Shown one piece after another: positions 44,866 through 56,822 of a stretch of DNA of 64,000 bases. The notes below the pieces were generated by a model that saw only the letters and a list, made by a program, of their open reading frames with translations, did no database searches and was not told the DNA's origin. The stretch comes from Scilla litardierei (Eukaryota > Streptophyta > Magnoliopsida > Asparagales > Asparagaceae): positions 275,411,871 through 275,475,870 of the forward strand of contig CM061141.1 of the NCBI GenBank assembly GCA_030789695.1, read 5' to 3'. The position numbers and the translations under genes are program-made. Each line of letters begins with the position of its first letter. The first letter of the stretch is position 1.

Positions 44866-45999
44866 GTGAAATTGTTCTATGCCAATCGTGTCCGAGGCCA
44901 GTACGACGCAAGTCACTCCATCGAGACTACTGTCTTGGGAACTCCTATAGTTCTCACGACAGAAATCTTGGGGGAGATACTTGGTTGTTCGTCGTCCGGT
45001 CTCCTTCCTTCTGACATTTCCGTCGACAATATATCTTCCTTGGATCAGTCCGTTCTTTCAGACATCTTCCATGTGATCCCTCCTGCCTTTATTGGAGTTC
45101 CTTCTAAGTCGTTCAAGCCAAATGCCTGGGTTTTGAATCTCATTCTGAAGTCGTGCTTGCTTCCCAAGTACGGATCATCCTCACTTCCATCCCAGCCATT
45201 CTTGAAGCTTATCTACGCTCTTTTCTTGGGTTGCGAGATTAATTGGGCTCGCGTTATACTCGATAAGATGGACTCTTTCGAGTGTATACGCAAGACCAAT
45301 AAATCTGCGCATATTCCATATCCGTGTCTGCTGACCCTTGTCTTTCGTCATTTCCGAGTCCCTCTCCCTCCTGACGATGAGCGTCCCTTGGGTACTCCTC
45401 TGAACGCGACGGCCGTTAAGAAATCTCTAGCGGCGCTTCGTCACGTGCAGAGGTCTACCGCATCTACTTCCCAGTCTACTCCCTCAGCTGCTGCAGCCCC
45501 CACTCCTCCTGCTACATTTGATGATGTCGTACGCCTTCTTCGTCGGCACGAGTCGCGTTTGGCTCGTACCGAGGAGGTCGTCTGCCGTATGGCTCAGATG
45601 ATGGGGATTGATCTTCCTCCTTCAGTTTCTGAGGCCGAGGAGATGGACGATGAGGAGATTGACGAGCTTGTCACTTCCTTAGCCCGTGGCGATGAGGCCA
45701 CTGCTGCTGCTGCTGCTACCACTTCAGCTCCTGGAGATGGCACCACTTCCGGTGCTCCAGAGACTTCTGCTTCAGCACTTCAGACTTCTGAGCCTGCTGC
45801 TGACCCTGCTGTCGATCCTGCACATCTATCTCCTGCTGCTGTTGAGACCCCTGCTATTGCGACCCCTGCTGTTGAGCCAGTTGTTTCCACACCTACCCCG
45901 ACGATCCCGTCTGTTGAGACGCCTCTTCTCCCTGCAGAGCCTGAGTCCACTCCGTCGACTGGACCCACGGAGACTGCAAATCCAGCCACTTCCTCGTGA
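44866..45999 (+). CDS. B2 third ORF (Sirevirus envelope-position protein), N-terminally deleted
   Basis: The 377-aa frame begins MKLFYANRVRGQYD, which corresponds to the middle of the B1 ORF3 (near 8569). The 5' leader ('ccaaaacccctccgagtc') joins directly to the conserved domain, so about 550 bp, including the basic N-terminal part, were deleted. The globular part (LTTEILGEILGCSSSG, SLPSQPFLKLIYALF, HIPYPCLLTLVFRHFRV) is uninterrupted. It is followed by an acidic EEMDDEEIDELV segment and an Ala/Thr/Pro-rich tail. It resembles the 'putative plant transposon protein' type as I recall it. I see no signal peptide or membrane helix. Function is unknown. Confidence 0.7.
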   Translation: MKLFYANRVRGQYDASHSIETTVLGTPIVLTTEILGEILGCSSSGLLPSDISVDNISSLDQSVLSDIFHVIPPAFIGVPSKSFKPNAWVLNLILKSCLLPKYGSSSLPSQPFLKLIYALFLGCEINWARVILDKMDSFECIRKTNKSAHIPYPCLLTLVFRHFRVPLPPDDERPLGTPLNATAVKKSLAALRHVQRSTASTSQSTPSAAAAPTPPATFDDVVRLLRRHESRLARTEEVVCRMAQMMGIDLPPSVSEAEEMDDEEIDELVTSLARGDEATAAAAATTSAPGDGTTSGAPETSASALQTSEPAADPAVDPAHLSPAAVETPAIATPAVEPVVSTPTPTIPSVETPLLPAEPESTPSTGPTETANPATSS

Positions 46000-46698
46000 T
46001 CGTCTGTTCCGAGGACTCTCCACTACTCTTTGGATGACATATCTTTTTTTTGAGAGTATTTTGGGTTAGGATGGAGATTGAGGGTTGTTTTTGATGTATT
46101 TTTTGAGTTTTCTGGATGTCGGTGTTGGGTATTCTGATGTACTTTGGATATTGATGATGATGTTATATTTTGATGTAGACGATGATGTTGTACTTTTTGA
46201 TGTTTATATAGATGATGTGTTGCATTTGATATGATGTACATTTTTATATTCGATATCTTTTTGGATGTACTCATGATGTTATCATTTATATATATACATC
46301 GTTGTTCATGTTGTGATATTTACTTCGTCGTGCACTTTAATTCTCATTCAATGTCCATGCTATGTAAAATCGTCGCTCGACGATTGAAAAACTTGGTTAA
46401 ATAGATTATATTTCTATATCTGTATAGAATTGTTTTCCATGCACAAATTTAACCAAGAATATTGAATATTGGAGAGTATGTTTCATTATTCAATAAATGA
46501 AAAATTACCAAATTTTTTTGATGATTTTGATTATCGTTTGTTTTTGATAATGGACAATTTGGCACACCTTGATTTGATTTCATCATTTTTTTTCCTTGGT
46601 GTCAATTTGTTCCATCGTCATTGTCTACGACTCCCGATGTTGGATTTTCCATTTCCTAGTTGTTGTCGTTGTATGCCCCCCATTTTTGGGATAATTCC
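46000..46698 (+). other. B2 3' untranslated region
   Basis: A/T-rich with TGATGATG-type words. It matches 9673-10321 of B1. No gene is seen. Confidence 0.6.
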
Positions 46699-46994
46699 AA
46701 AGGGGGAGAGATAATGATAATAAATAGCGCAAATGAAAATTTAACTCAATTTCCAAGAATCTAGTTTGATATGTTAGATTCAGGGGGAGTTAAGATATAT
46801 ATAAGGATTTTCAAAATCCAATATTTCGAAAATCGATTCTCTTTATTAATCTTACTCGTCTACTTGATGCAATTCATATATATTCATTTTGGAATTAACG
46901 TGTCATCAATGCAGGGGGAGTAAGTATTTTACATTTGAATCATTATTTTTGATTATTATTTATGTTGGTTTGTCATCACCAAAAAGGGGGAGAA
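46699..46994 (+). promoter_or_regulatory. Multiple polypurine tracts of B2
   Basis: Tracts lie at 46699-46710, 46782-46790, 46913-46922 and 46980-46994. The last (aaaaagggggagaa) abuts the 3' LTR. The words and spacing are the same as in B1. Confidence 0.85.
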
Positions 46995-48745
46995 TGTTGA
47001 ATATTGGACTCCCCGGATTTGGTTTTGATGATGAGCAAACATAAATAATCCATGAACTAACAATTTGTGAGTGCAGTATTGGAGATCGTCGCCAAATTCA
47101 CGAGAACATTCACAGCGACATCTCAACACTTCCCAAAGCTCGTATTCATGCCTAAAGCTTCGTTGAAGCTCTTGCGCCGTTTTGGAAGTTATGAAGATTC
47201 AATCGAAGCTCTCGAAGACCATTTATTAAGGTTTTATTTATAGTCTTTTTATCTTCGATATATAGAATGTTAAGCCTTGAGTATATCTTACCATTCTAAC
47301 TTCATAACGCTCATATCGTAGCTCTAGGATCTTAGTACAAGTTCATTCTAACTTCCTCGAAGCGTCGTGCTTCGATTCGGACTTGTTTGTGCATGTTAGT
47401 TGGTACAAGAACAAGTACTGACCGACTAGATGGTGATCTAGTCGGTCAGCAACTCTTCTTGGACCGACTAGTTTGATTCCTTAATTTCTTGGACTTTACT
47501 CTTTACAGTTAGTCGGTCTACGTTGACTCACCGACCGACTAGTTTGTGAACTAGTCGGTCAGTGATGCTTCTTTGACCGACTAGTTGTGACTTACTGTTC
47601 ATGCTAAATTTCTCCTAAGCTACTGTTTATCGTTAGTCGGTCTAAGAACGTTTGGTGACTGACTAGTTGACAATCTAGTCGGTCAACTTTTGTTCTTAGA
47701 CCGACTAAGTCAACTTGTGTTCAGACTATTTCATTTTACCTCTTAGTCGGTCTACGTTCACTGACTGACTGACTAGTTGTGAAACTAGTCGGTCAGAAAG
47801 TCTTCTTGGACCGACTCGATTTCTAAGTCTGAAATTCTCTTTCTTCTCAGTTCCTCTCTTAGTCGGTCCATGCTGTTTGACTGACTGACTAGTTGATGAA
47901 CTAGTCGGTCAGTGATTGTTCTTTGACCGACTAATTCTCCCAGATTTCTATCCGTTGGAGAATGACCTAAGTTGTTTTTATGGGACCATATAAATACGAA
48001 CCTAGGTCATTTCTATCTAGGTTAGAGCTTCCATTCAGAGATTCATTGAGATCAAAAGAGATAGCTATTCTCACTCAAATCAAAAGCTCTCTTCCTCACA
48101 AGAAACCCATTCTCTCTCATTTCTAGATCTAGAATCCATCTAGAGAGAAGCTTGTTCTTGGTGAGCTCTTCAAGCTATTGCTTGATCCAAGTCTCCAAAT
48201 CATCCCTAGGCACCGATTGCTGGTCATTTCCTTGGTGCTAGGTCTTGGTGACTTCATCTTCCTCAAATCCTCCATTTCACCTATTGGGTAAGAAAAACTC
48301 AAGGTATAGGATTTTGTGGTAAGTTTGCTTATTTCAATATAACTCATTTATATTGCTTGTTGATTCTCTCGGTTGTGAGAGAAGGTTGTGATCCCGGGTT
48401 GTGGGATTCACTATTGCCGTTGTTGTATGATTTGATCTTGTGAAGGTTGTTCACAAGATATTCATAGTGGAAATCTTGAGTTAGGGTTTCTAACTCAAGT
48501 ATCCGGAGGGGATCCGGGTGGTTGGGACGTAGGATCACCGGGAACAAGTCGGGGAGACTTGGGTGGATCCGAACCCATTAACATCATTTGTTTGCATTGT
48601 TAATTTTGTTGTTGTCATTCAATTTAAGCTTACGCAAATTGATTTGGTAGTTGTTTGCAATTTAATTTGGAATTATACTCCTTATTATTTTAAAGTACTA
48701 TTCACCCCCCTCTAGTACTTGTGCAGTAGCTTGTAGGGCATTACA
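46995..48745 (+). repeat. 3' LTR of B2
   Basis: It pairs with 36978-38729. The palindrome array is at 47419-47934 and the TATA box at 47989-47996. It is followed by AACGT, the target duplication, and then by B3 gag. Confidence 0.95.
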
Positions 48746-50395
48746 AACGTATGGGGCATGCATGACATGTGGAGGAAGTGCATACATGTAAGAATGATGC
48801 GTATGAGCATATGAGTGTGTAGGAGCATGTACATGAGTATTTCTCATGTGTGGATTTGCACGTGCCCGTGGGTGTGGAGCATAAAAAGTGTCATATGTTT
48901 CCACTTGTGAAGTATGAGATTTCCTACGTGGATGAAGGATGGTGTACATGAAAGCATGACTTCTCTTTTGGTTTCCACCCGTAGTGGGTTTCTTACCAAA
49001 AGAAAGAGATTGTAAAGTGGTGACTTTCTTGGTAGGTTTGTTATCTATAGTGTCTTTGACACCACTTGTGGATGCACCGGAGGATGGCCTTACAAAGTCT
49101 ATAGTGACATCACTATAGGAGGTGCGAGCATTGGATGCATTTGCTTTCACAAAACCAAGACCAACACGATGTGTGGCCGGAAATTGGTTTGCTAGAAAAT
49201 CGTCCAATTGTCCTTTCCACTTATTAAATCTCATAGTACGGAAGGACATGAGCTCATATTTCACCTTAAGAGAAGAAATGTTGGTATCCAAGGTGGACAC
49301 CCGTGCTTTGAGCTCGTGCACTTGGGTTTTAGAGAATCATTCTCTAAACCCAATTGTGTGTTTTGTGAAGCTAGATCACTATCATCCTTAGGATGTGTTT
49401 GATCTAGTTGATATTTGAGGGTATTCACCTCATTTCCCAAAGTGACATTTTGAGAAACCAAATTTGTTTTCTCAAGAGTTAGTGTATCAACAATGGTGTC
49501 ATTGTTGATGATGCATGGTATGGATGGATTGCTAACAGATTGTTTCTTTAAGCTAGTATATCTAAGTATTAAAGATTGATACTTAGCATATAGTTCTTTA
49601 TTAGCAATACACAATTCATCCATAGTTATCTCGGGTTCATCCATGTCAGAATCACTCTCATCGGAGAGTGGATCTTCCCGAGCCATGAAACACATGTTGG
49701 CGCTTTCACCCTTCTCATCATCAGAATCACTTGATGAGTCTATACTTGAGTCATCAAAAGTACCGACTAGTCCTTTCTTCTTATCTTTCTTATTCTTGTC
49801 GGACTTGTGGTACTTCGGAGCATTTCCTCTAAGTCGATGTCATTTTCGGATTCTTCGCTATCGGATGATGAAGAATTAGCCTTGAATGCTAAAAATTTCT
49901 TCTTGGCCTCTAAAGGGTTCATCATAGCTCGAATCTTCAGTTGGTTATCCCGTCTTACTTCGTAAGACATGAGAGTGCCGATGAGATTCACGACATTGTA
50001 GTTCTTCAAGTCGATGACATCCTCAATGGCGATAGCTCTTCGTTCCCATTTGGAGGTCATCCCTATTATGATCTTTCTCACCTTCTCTGGTTGGGTGTAG
50101 GTTTGTCCAAGCGCTTCCAGTTCATTGGTGATGTCGGTAAAACGTCCGTACATCGATGCTATGCTCTTGTTTTCCTGCATGTGAAACATATCGAAATTTT
50201 ACACGACAATATATAGTTTAGAGAGTTTTACCTTGTTCGTTCTCACATGGGTAACGACGAGATGGTTTCAAATTTGATATGAACTATTACATGTGCATAT
50301 CTTGTTGAACTCATTTGGGTCCAACGCACAATGAAGAGCGAATCATTGCTTTTGTGTTATTGACTGATGTCCCCATGGTTTGTGTGCAATCAAGG
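48746..50395 (-). pseudogene. gag: B3 gag, N-terminal and middle part, decayed
   Basis: On the minus strand the order is KAM...AL(D)PNEFNKIC (about 50330-50290), then FDMFHMQENKS (50195), LGQTYTQPEKV, and the acidic linker. A coiled-coil-like region follows (about 49695-49260), then the His/Tyr-rich tail toward 48746, where B2 splits the gene. No clear zinc knuckle is left between about 49770 and 49690; that part appears deleted. Stops and frameshifts are frequent. The right limit near 50395 is where the Athila-like LTR D begins, so the gag start and 5' LTR of B3 are displaced or lost. Confidence 0.75.
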
Positions 50396-51539
50396 TGCAA
50401 TAGGATATTGCAGGCGCAAGATTTAAATATTTATAACCGCAGGCGCATGGTGGTGTAGTGTGGCTTGGGGGTCGAACTCATGGAGGCATGGTTGTGCTTG
50501 TGTCAGAAAGGACCAAATTCACCCCATGAGTGAGCTAGCCCGAATCGGTAGATGGGTTGTCACGGAAAATGAATGCGAGGGATAAACAATATAAAGGTAA
50601 ACCTGGGACTTCGGCTTCCATCCTATCATGTGATTCTCGCTAATACGACCGGCGGATAGGATAACGATTGGAATTAGGGTCTAATGGTGGGACGTTGCCT
50701 CTAAGAGTGATACCAGCGTCCCATGGGCCCGATATTCCGGTCGGTGCCTAGGATGATACGCCGGACTATCCGGGTTCGGTCAGTGGGCATTCCCATGTCC
50801 ATTAACACTGACCGACTTCGAAAGCACTAAGCTCGCAACGATAACTCCCAACATCTCGTCCTGCCGTTTCCACGCGCTAGGACTCGATGTCTACGCTATG
50901 GGTGTGAGCTATGGCTAGGGAGTCAACCGCCAAGTTTATTCCCCCTTGGCCCAACGGTCAAAGGCGGTCTTTTTCCCGCTGATGACAATGAACCACCCCG
51001 CGTAACCGATAGATTCCTAATTCTATCGATTTCCTAGTCCTTTGGACGCATTAGGGAGAACCCACGAAGGGGTTTCCACCAAAATCCCAGATTTGGGAAC
51101 TGCTCACACATTATAGCTAAAAAGCAATCTAAATGAAAATCGACCGTTAAAAACATGATCCGGCGATTGAAAAGTAGTAAAAGAAATAAAAATAACATTA
51201 TATTAAAGTTTGGTAAATATCAGACAACTTACAAATATCAAATAAATTCCATCCATCACAAAATGGAGAGAAAACAGAAAAATACAACAGCTCAAAGCAT
51301 AGCTCTGGTTTCTGAAAGCCTAGGGCTAATATATATAGAAAGCGACATCACCTGGTCGGGTGAAGAATCAACAGATCGGGTGACCTGCTGCGAACTTCGG
51401 CAGCGAATTTCAGAAACGCCACCATGTCACTCGACACGATCGGTTGGCGGAAGCTTCTGGTCGTTTGGATCTTGAGCTCATCGGGTGAACCGATCGGTTG
51501 GAAACGTCGCCCAAATAAACAGAAACTTCAGACATTTTT
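50396..51539 (-). repeat. Athila-like LTR D, left part
   Basis: It shares the layout of the C LTR: 'accgcaggcgca...gtag...gtcgaactcatggagg' corresponds to 'accgcaagcgca...gtagtg...atcgaactcagggagg' in C. It starts near a terminal palindrome TGCAATA-gga-TATTGCA. Toward its right end it carries palindromic GATCGGTTGG / CGATCGGGTG words. It is interrupted at 51539 by C. The exact left end is inferred. Confidence 0.6.
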
Positions 51540-53342
51540 TGGTTGGCCTCCGGATATACACCCGGAGAGCGATTGTAGTTTTACCGCAAGCGCACGGCGT
51601 AGTGGCGAGCGGGTATCGAACTCAGGGAGGGACAATGACAGTGTCTCATTCTAATCACCTAGCTATCAAAATGGTCAAGAATAACTTGGGGTAAAATTGT
51701 CACAATAGTTCGTATATCGATGGAATTATCAATGAAATAAAACACCTAGGAATAGGGAATCCCCGCTGCGAACCGTATCTCATCGTTGTGATTCGTAGGT
51801 TACATCATTGCTAGACTTGAATTTTAGGTGAACTAGTCGCAACTAAATGTGAACCAAGCTCACACTCTCGCGCTATTGCCGGTCTATAAAGAACCTAGGT
51901 TAGAGCCCAATCTCTTGCAAACCCTAAGCTAAGCCGCTAGCGTGAAGAACGACATCATCGTCCAATCGCATCTCGAGCCCACTCTCGTGCAAACTCGAGC
52001 TACGACCTAGGTTGAGATATGTCCTACTCGTCCAATCTCTTGCAAACTGGTATTTGTATAGAAATACGATTAAAAACCCTAGCCTTGGTACAATCTCTTG
52101 CAAACCAATTCTAGAAAATTCCAATCGTAAATCTAAATTGAATTTCTAGGGCTTCCTATCAATTGGGACCCAATCTCTTGCAAATCCCAATCGATATGAA
52201 TCCCTAGCCATCCGTAATTTATCAATCCTAACCTAACCCTAATCAATTCTAGCAAGAATTTCACCAATTCATCACAATTCAGAAATAGGATTCATAGGGT
52301 TCATCCCCATGCCCTAAGACGATAAAACTACTCACTAATCATCATGCAATTCATAAGAAATTCAATAGAAAAATCGACACAACTCATTGCAATAGAGAAA
52401 TTATCAATAAAAATAGAGTTTTTGACAAGAAAGTGGACAAACCAATGAGAATCCAATAGCATCCAACAAAAATCTCCTTTCTAATCTCTCAAAAAGCCTA
52501 AATCTAATTAACTAAAAAGCTCTCTAAAAAGACTGCAAAAAGTATCAAAAAGTTCTCTCTAACTAGGGCAAAAACTGGGTTTAAATACCCCTCAAAATCA
52601 CCCAGAAATTCGTGACAATAATGCCCCTACGCAGCTCAAAAATCGCAGTTTACGCAGCAGGCGGGGCGGCTCACTCGGCCGAGTGACAAATGTCACTCGG
52701 CCGAGTGACAAACACTGTAAAATTCCAGTAAGTCAGGACTTTTCGTGGGTCTGTCTTCGTGAGTGACTCGGCCGAGTGGATTTACTCACTCGGCCGAGGG
52801 GCAATTCTTGCTCGGCCGAGTCGGAGTCGTCAAACGCCTGTAATTTTACAGTAAGTCGGCCGTTTTTGAAGTGTCTTTTCTCATGTCACTCGGGCGAGGA
52901 GATTTCCATGCTCGACCGAGTGGACTATCGTCACTCGGCCGAGTGCACGCCTATTTTCTTCTATTGATGCGTGTCCGGTCTGGTCGGCTGAGCGATCTTC
53001 TTGCTCGGCCGAGTGGGTGGTTCACTCGGCCGAGTGAGATGCTGCAAATACCCAATCTTCATCTTTTTGCCTCCTCATCACTCCTACGACGTTCCTTCTT
53101 CTCCCACTTATCTTCCATCGCCGAATAGCCCTCAAAAGAGCCTTAGGTGACACTCCGGAGTGGGTGCAAATCCTCTCGATCTCAAAATCACACCGAATCT
53201 CTCCATATCTCCTGAAATACGACAAAAACAAGAAATCGTGAAAAGCATCACAATATTGTCGAATAATCGTGAAAAACGCGATATGAGCGATCAAAGTGGC
53301 ATGCAAACATGCAGAAAAAGTGTGTAAAATACGGAGCGATCA
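51540..53342 (-). repeat. 3' LTR of C (left copy)
   Basis: On the plus strand it runs 'tggttggcctccgg' to 'cggagcgatca'. A minus-strand TATA-like TATTTAAA lies at about 52579-52588. It matches 60760-62562. Confidence 0.93.
52672..53036. repeat. CACTCGGCCGAGTG palindrome array in the C 3' LTR
   Basis: About ten copies of ctcggccgag(tg) or close variants are spaced 15-60 bp apart. Each is a self-complementary 10-14-mer. The array lies upstream of the TATA-like site when read on the minus strand. Confidence 0.93.
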
Positions 53343-55369
53343 AAATCTCCCAAGCTTACCTCTTACTCGTCCTCGAGGAAGATGAGTAAAAAGCGAGCCC
53401 GACGGGCAAAATAATGGAAAAGAAGGAAAAATGAAAATGAAAATAAAAATAGGATAGAAAGCGAAGAAGGGGGGTGCTAGATCATTTTTCTCAGGACATG
53501 GGTTTTGCTTACTCATATAGCATACATCGAATATAAAACACACGTCAAAGACTTTTATTTCGATATCATAGTATAATGATGCATTCGAAATAGAAAACCC
53601 CAAAATATCAATATAGTATGAAACATGGAATCATTCTAGGATTAACATCGTCTGAAGCATCTAAAGCGGTATGCATAACCATAGATCACACACTTTTCAA
53701 TTGAATGCTTTCTATAAGGAGTATAAGAGATAGCACAAGATATGGAATAGTAAGAATAGAAAAGCATGGTTTTCATGAAATGAATGCTAAGTGTCGATTT
53801 CTAGATTTCGTTAAACTTTAGCAATCTCACCTAGTATAGAAGATTACTTAGCCTAGGTTGTCACGCACCGTCAAGTAGTCACTCTCTCACACATCATTGG
53901 GTCCTCCCCCCAAGCTTATCCATAAGCGTGGTGGAATAAACAAATTAATATGTACATTCCCCATTTCTTTTGAAGCTCCAAAAAAACAAAAGAGGGAAGA
54001 ATGAGAGAAAGAATATGAGATGGGATCGTTATGAACTTCTTTTCTCTTTTTCTTTTCTTTTTCTCAATTTTTCTCTTTTTCTCTCTCTCTCTCTCTTTTT
54101 GAAATAACATATATACATAAGCGATCCTAAATCAAAAGAGAGAAGGATATACGATTATATTTTTTTCATTTTTTTTGATTTTGGGGATTTGGAGCATGAA
54201 AATTAATAGCGGGGGAAATGCCGATAATAAACTTGCTAGGGGGGATTCACCAATGAATTTTAAATAGAGAAATGATGCTCAAGATATGTGGAGAAAGAAA
54301 TAAATGTATCGCTTGGTTCACTCTAAAGGACGTGCATGACAACTTTCAGCAGAGTAATATAATCTACTCAGTTTGATCTCAAAAAGTAAACTAGTCCAGA
54401 TACATCACCTAGCAAACATTCAATCAACCTGAAAGTGAAGCGTACAATTCATGCAATAAGAAGTGACATGAGAGAGGAAAGCAGTACTCCAAATATAAGC
54501 AGACAATGCGTGAAGCTTGGTGTGTTTTCTATGATAAGCATACATATGAATCATCAGACATCAGCTAATAACAGAATTTCATCCATGTCCATACAGGAAA
54601 AGAGTGGGTAACTATTTCAAAATGCAAAGCAGGACATAGCATATGATATCTGAAACAAAAGCTATGACGTGACAAAATAGCATGCATATGCAGATAAGCT
54701 AACACCACGTCATCATCATCACAGAAAAATCATCTCTAGCAAAAGATGAAAGAAACAAGCACTATATACAATGCAGCATACTCAAAAAGGAAAAGAAAAC
54801 GTGATGCATGATAAAAACGAAAAAGTGGTGAAAATAAGTGCAAAAGTGGAAAGAAAGTGTGAAAAATAAAAATAAAGGGTGGCAAAAATGAAAAAGTGTG
54901 AGAACTCACTCCCCCAAGCTGAAGTGCACAGTGTCCTCAATGTGCAAAGTGTGGCACACTGAGAGACGTGAGAAGGGTGGGGTGGGTGAGGATGCATGAA
55001 TGATGAAAAAGAAAGAAAAAGAAAAAGAAAATAAAATGCGAATGAATGTGATGCATGCAAAGATCAGGATGCTGCAGATATGAGTGTCCCCAAAAAGTCT
55101 CTCCCTCACTCCCAGAAAGATATAAAAATATATGATCAGGAAGGTACTAAAATAATAATACGTGGAGGAGGGGGGCAAAAATCAAACACCAGGCCCAGGA
55201 ACAAACGGGCAGCAAAACGACAAAAAATATCAGAGGCATCGAGATTGTGCCTAAGCTGGTGGTGGTGATGCACCATCACCGTCCTGTGGCGGAGGTGGTG
55301 GTGGAGGCGGTGGGCGTGGTATCTGCTGGGTGGGTGTGGGTGGTAGAGGCAGACGCGCAAGTATCTGAT
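53343..55369 (-). other. C 3' untranslated region
   Basis: This purine/pyrimidine-skewed, A/T-rich stretch includes a (CT)n/(TTTTCT)n tract at about 54038-54095. It has no consistent coding frame. Next to the LTR the minus strand reads 'gcttgggagattt', the probable PPT. Confidence 0.6.
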
Positions 55370-56640
55370 TCAGGCAAGCCTGAATATCGGGGAGCAGGGC
55401 GACGCAGGACTACACAGAACTGATCGTGGCAGAGAGAGCCCTAAAGTCTCCTCGAATTCCACTAACAGCCCCTCTAGAGCACGAATGCTCTGAAGTAGAG
55501 TGTCAGGGGGTGGTGGAGCGGAGGGACGCACAGGTCGAACAGGTGAGGTGCGGGCCAGTCTCTGGCGGGAAGCGTATAGGATGGGGCCAGCAGGGTAGTG
55601 TGGAAGGAGGGTTGTGCTCGGTAAGTGATGCCCAGCCTCGGTGTGAGGCTGGGACGCAGGCTGGGTCGGAGCAGCAGCAGCGGCAACAGAGGTGGAAGGC
55701 AAAATAGGTGATGAGGCAGCAGGAGAGGTCAGTGACGCAGAAGTGGGGACAGAAGTCACGCCACTCTCGGTAAAGACAGCGACAGTGGGGTCAGAAGGGC
55801 CGACGGCCGGGGTGGCCGTGGACAAAAGTGAGGTCAGGACCGCCACTGCGGTGGTAAAGGAGGTCTCGCTGGTCTCTAAAATGGTGCTGGGATGCTCGGG
55901 GCTAAGAGAAGTGATAGGCTCGATAGACATAGGCTCGGTGGCAGCGGTGGTGGTGGTGGTAGACGGCTCAGTAAAGGTACTCCCGACACTGACAGAAGTG
56001 TGGACAGAAGTGTCGGGAGGTGCAGGATGGCTGAGGCCTTGGCCCTACTAGGGTCAAAGCCAAGTGGGGATCCTATGATCCGTGTCTAGAATGTGGAGGT
56101 GTCGAACGATGGGGGTGGGATGTGCGTGGGAGCATAGGCACGATCAGGAACAGGGACAGCGGGCCACTGGAAGAATGTACGAAGCATGTCGAGAGTGATC
56201 TCGCACTCTCGATCCATCAAGCGGAATGTGCATCCTCAAGGGGTCCGGTCAATAGAGCTCAGGACCTCTAGTGTCGGACGGATATAAGTGTCCGCCGACA
56301 CCGCAAGAAAATCACGCCATCCCACGTTGTTGTACAATGTGAGAAGCCCCTCGAGTACCACTAGGCGGTCAAGGTCAGCTAAGTGTGCGAACCTAGAGGG
56401 TACTATCGAGAGATGGCAGATACGCTCGAACCTGGCGCGGTGTGCGTCATTTCGAAACGTGATCCCCATCGGCCCGACAGTGGGGGCGGGTGGAGGGACA
56501 TGATCGGCTGGGAACGGCTGTGTATGTGGTGGTGGCGGTGGCTGTCTAGGTGGAGGGGAGTCCTCCCTAGCGTGAGAGGGACCGGGGTCATCGGTCCGCC
56601 TCCGCTTGGGGCGGATCCCCGTGTACGCGGCCTACTGCGC
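55370..56640 (-). pseudogene. C Athila ORF-1-like protein (envelope position), broken
   Basis: On the minus strand, MPRRSRPRTRG begins near 56644. After a frame change the conserved part reads ITFRNDAHRARFERIC, NNVGWRDFLA and TLEVLSSIDRTP (56469-56238). A stop at 56236-56238 is followed by CTFRLMDRECEITLDMLRTF. This order (F...H..RFE, NVGW..FL, TLEFLSSL, TFRL) is that of the plant 'retrotransposon ORF-1' protein of Athila elements as I recall it. A Ser/Thr/Pro/Ala-rich frame (55930-55370) follows as the C-terminal part. It is not functional in this copy. Confidence 0.65.
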
Positions 56641-56822
56641 CGTGGCATGTGTGCTGCGAGACGTGCCCCAACTAAATAAATGATGCGACATGCTAAATGA
56701 TGGAATGAGTGTACCTGAACACGCTGCGAGAGCAATAAGTGATGCGTGCGAAGAGACGCTTCCGCTGCGAAGCTCAAAGCACGTCCAAACGCTCCCCGAA
56801 GCTCCCCCAAGCTAGCCTGCAA

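Larger units (their letters stand above)
36978..48745 (+). mobile_element. Sirevirus-type Ty1/copia element B2, complete with target duplication
   Basis: The element is 11,768 bp, with LTRs at 36978-38729 and 46995-48745 and the target duplication AACGT at 36973-36977 and 48746-48750. It lies in opposite orientation inside B3. By eye the LTRs differ at about 19 substitutions and one C-run length change over 1751 bp, mostly C/T or G/A, so the insertion is fairly recent. Gag is open. Pol has one stop and one frameshift near its end, and ORF3 has lost its N-terminal part, so it is defective as it stands. Confidence 0.95.

Noticed and set aside
53916..54110. Lys/Glu-rich minus-strand open frame
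   Set aside because: It is produced by a (TTTTCT)n/(CT)n tract. No conserved start or context.
55426..56679. Plus-strand open frames opposite the C ORF-1 region
   Set aside because: They are shadows of the Ser/Pro-rich minus-strand frame, with no domain words.
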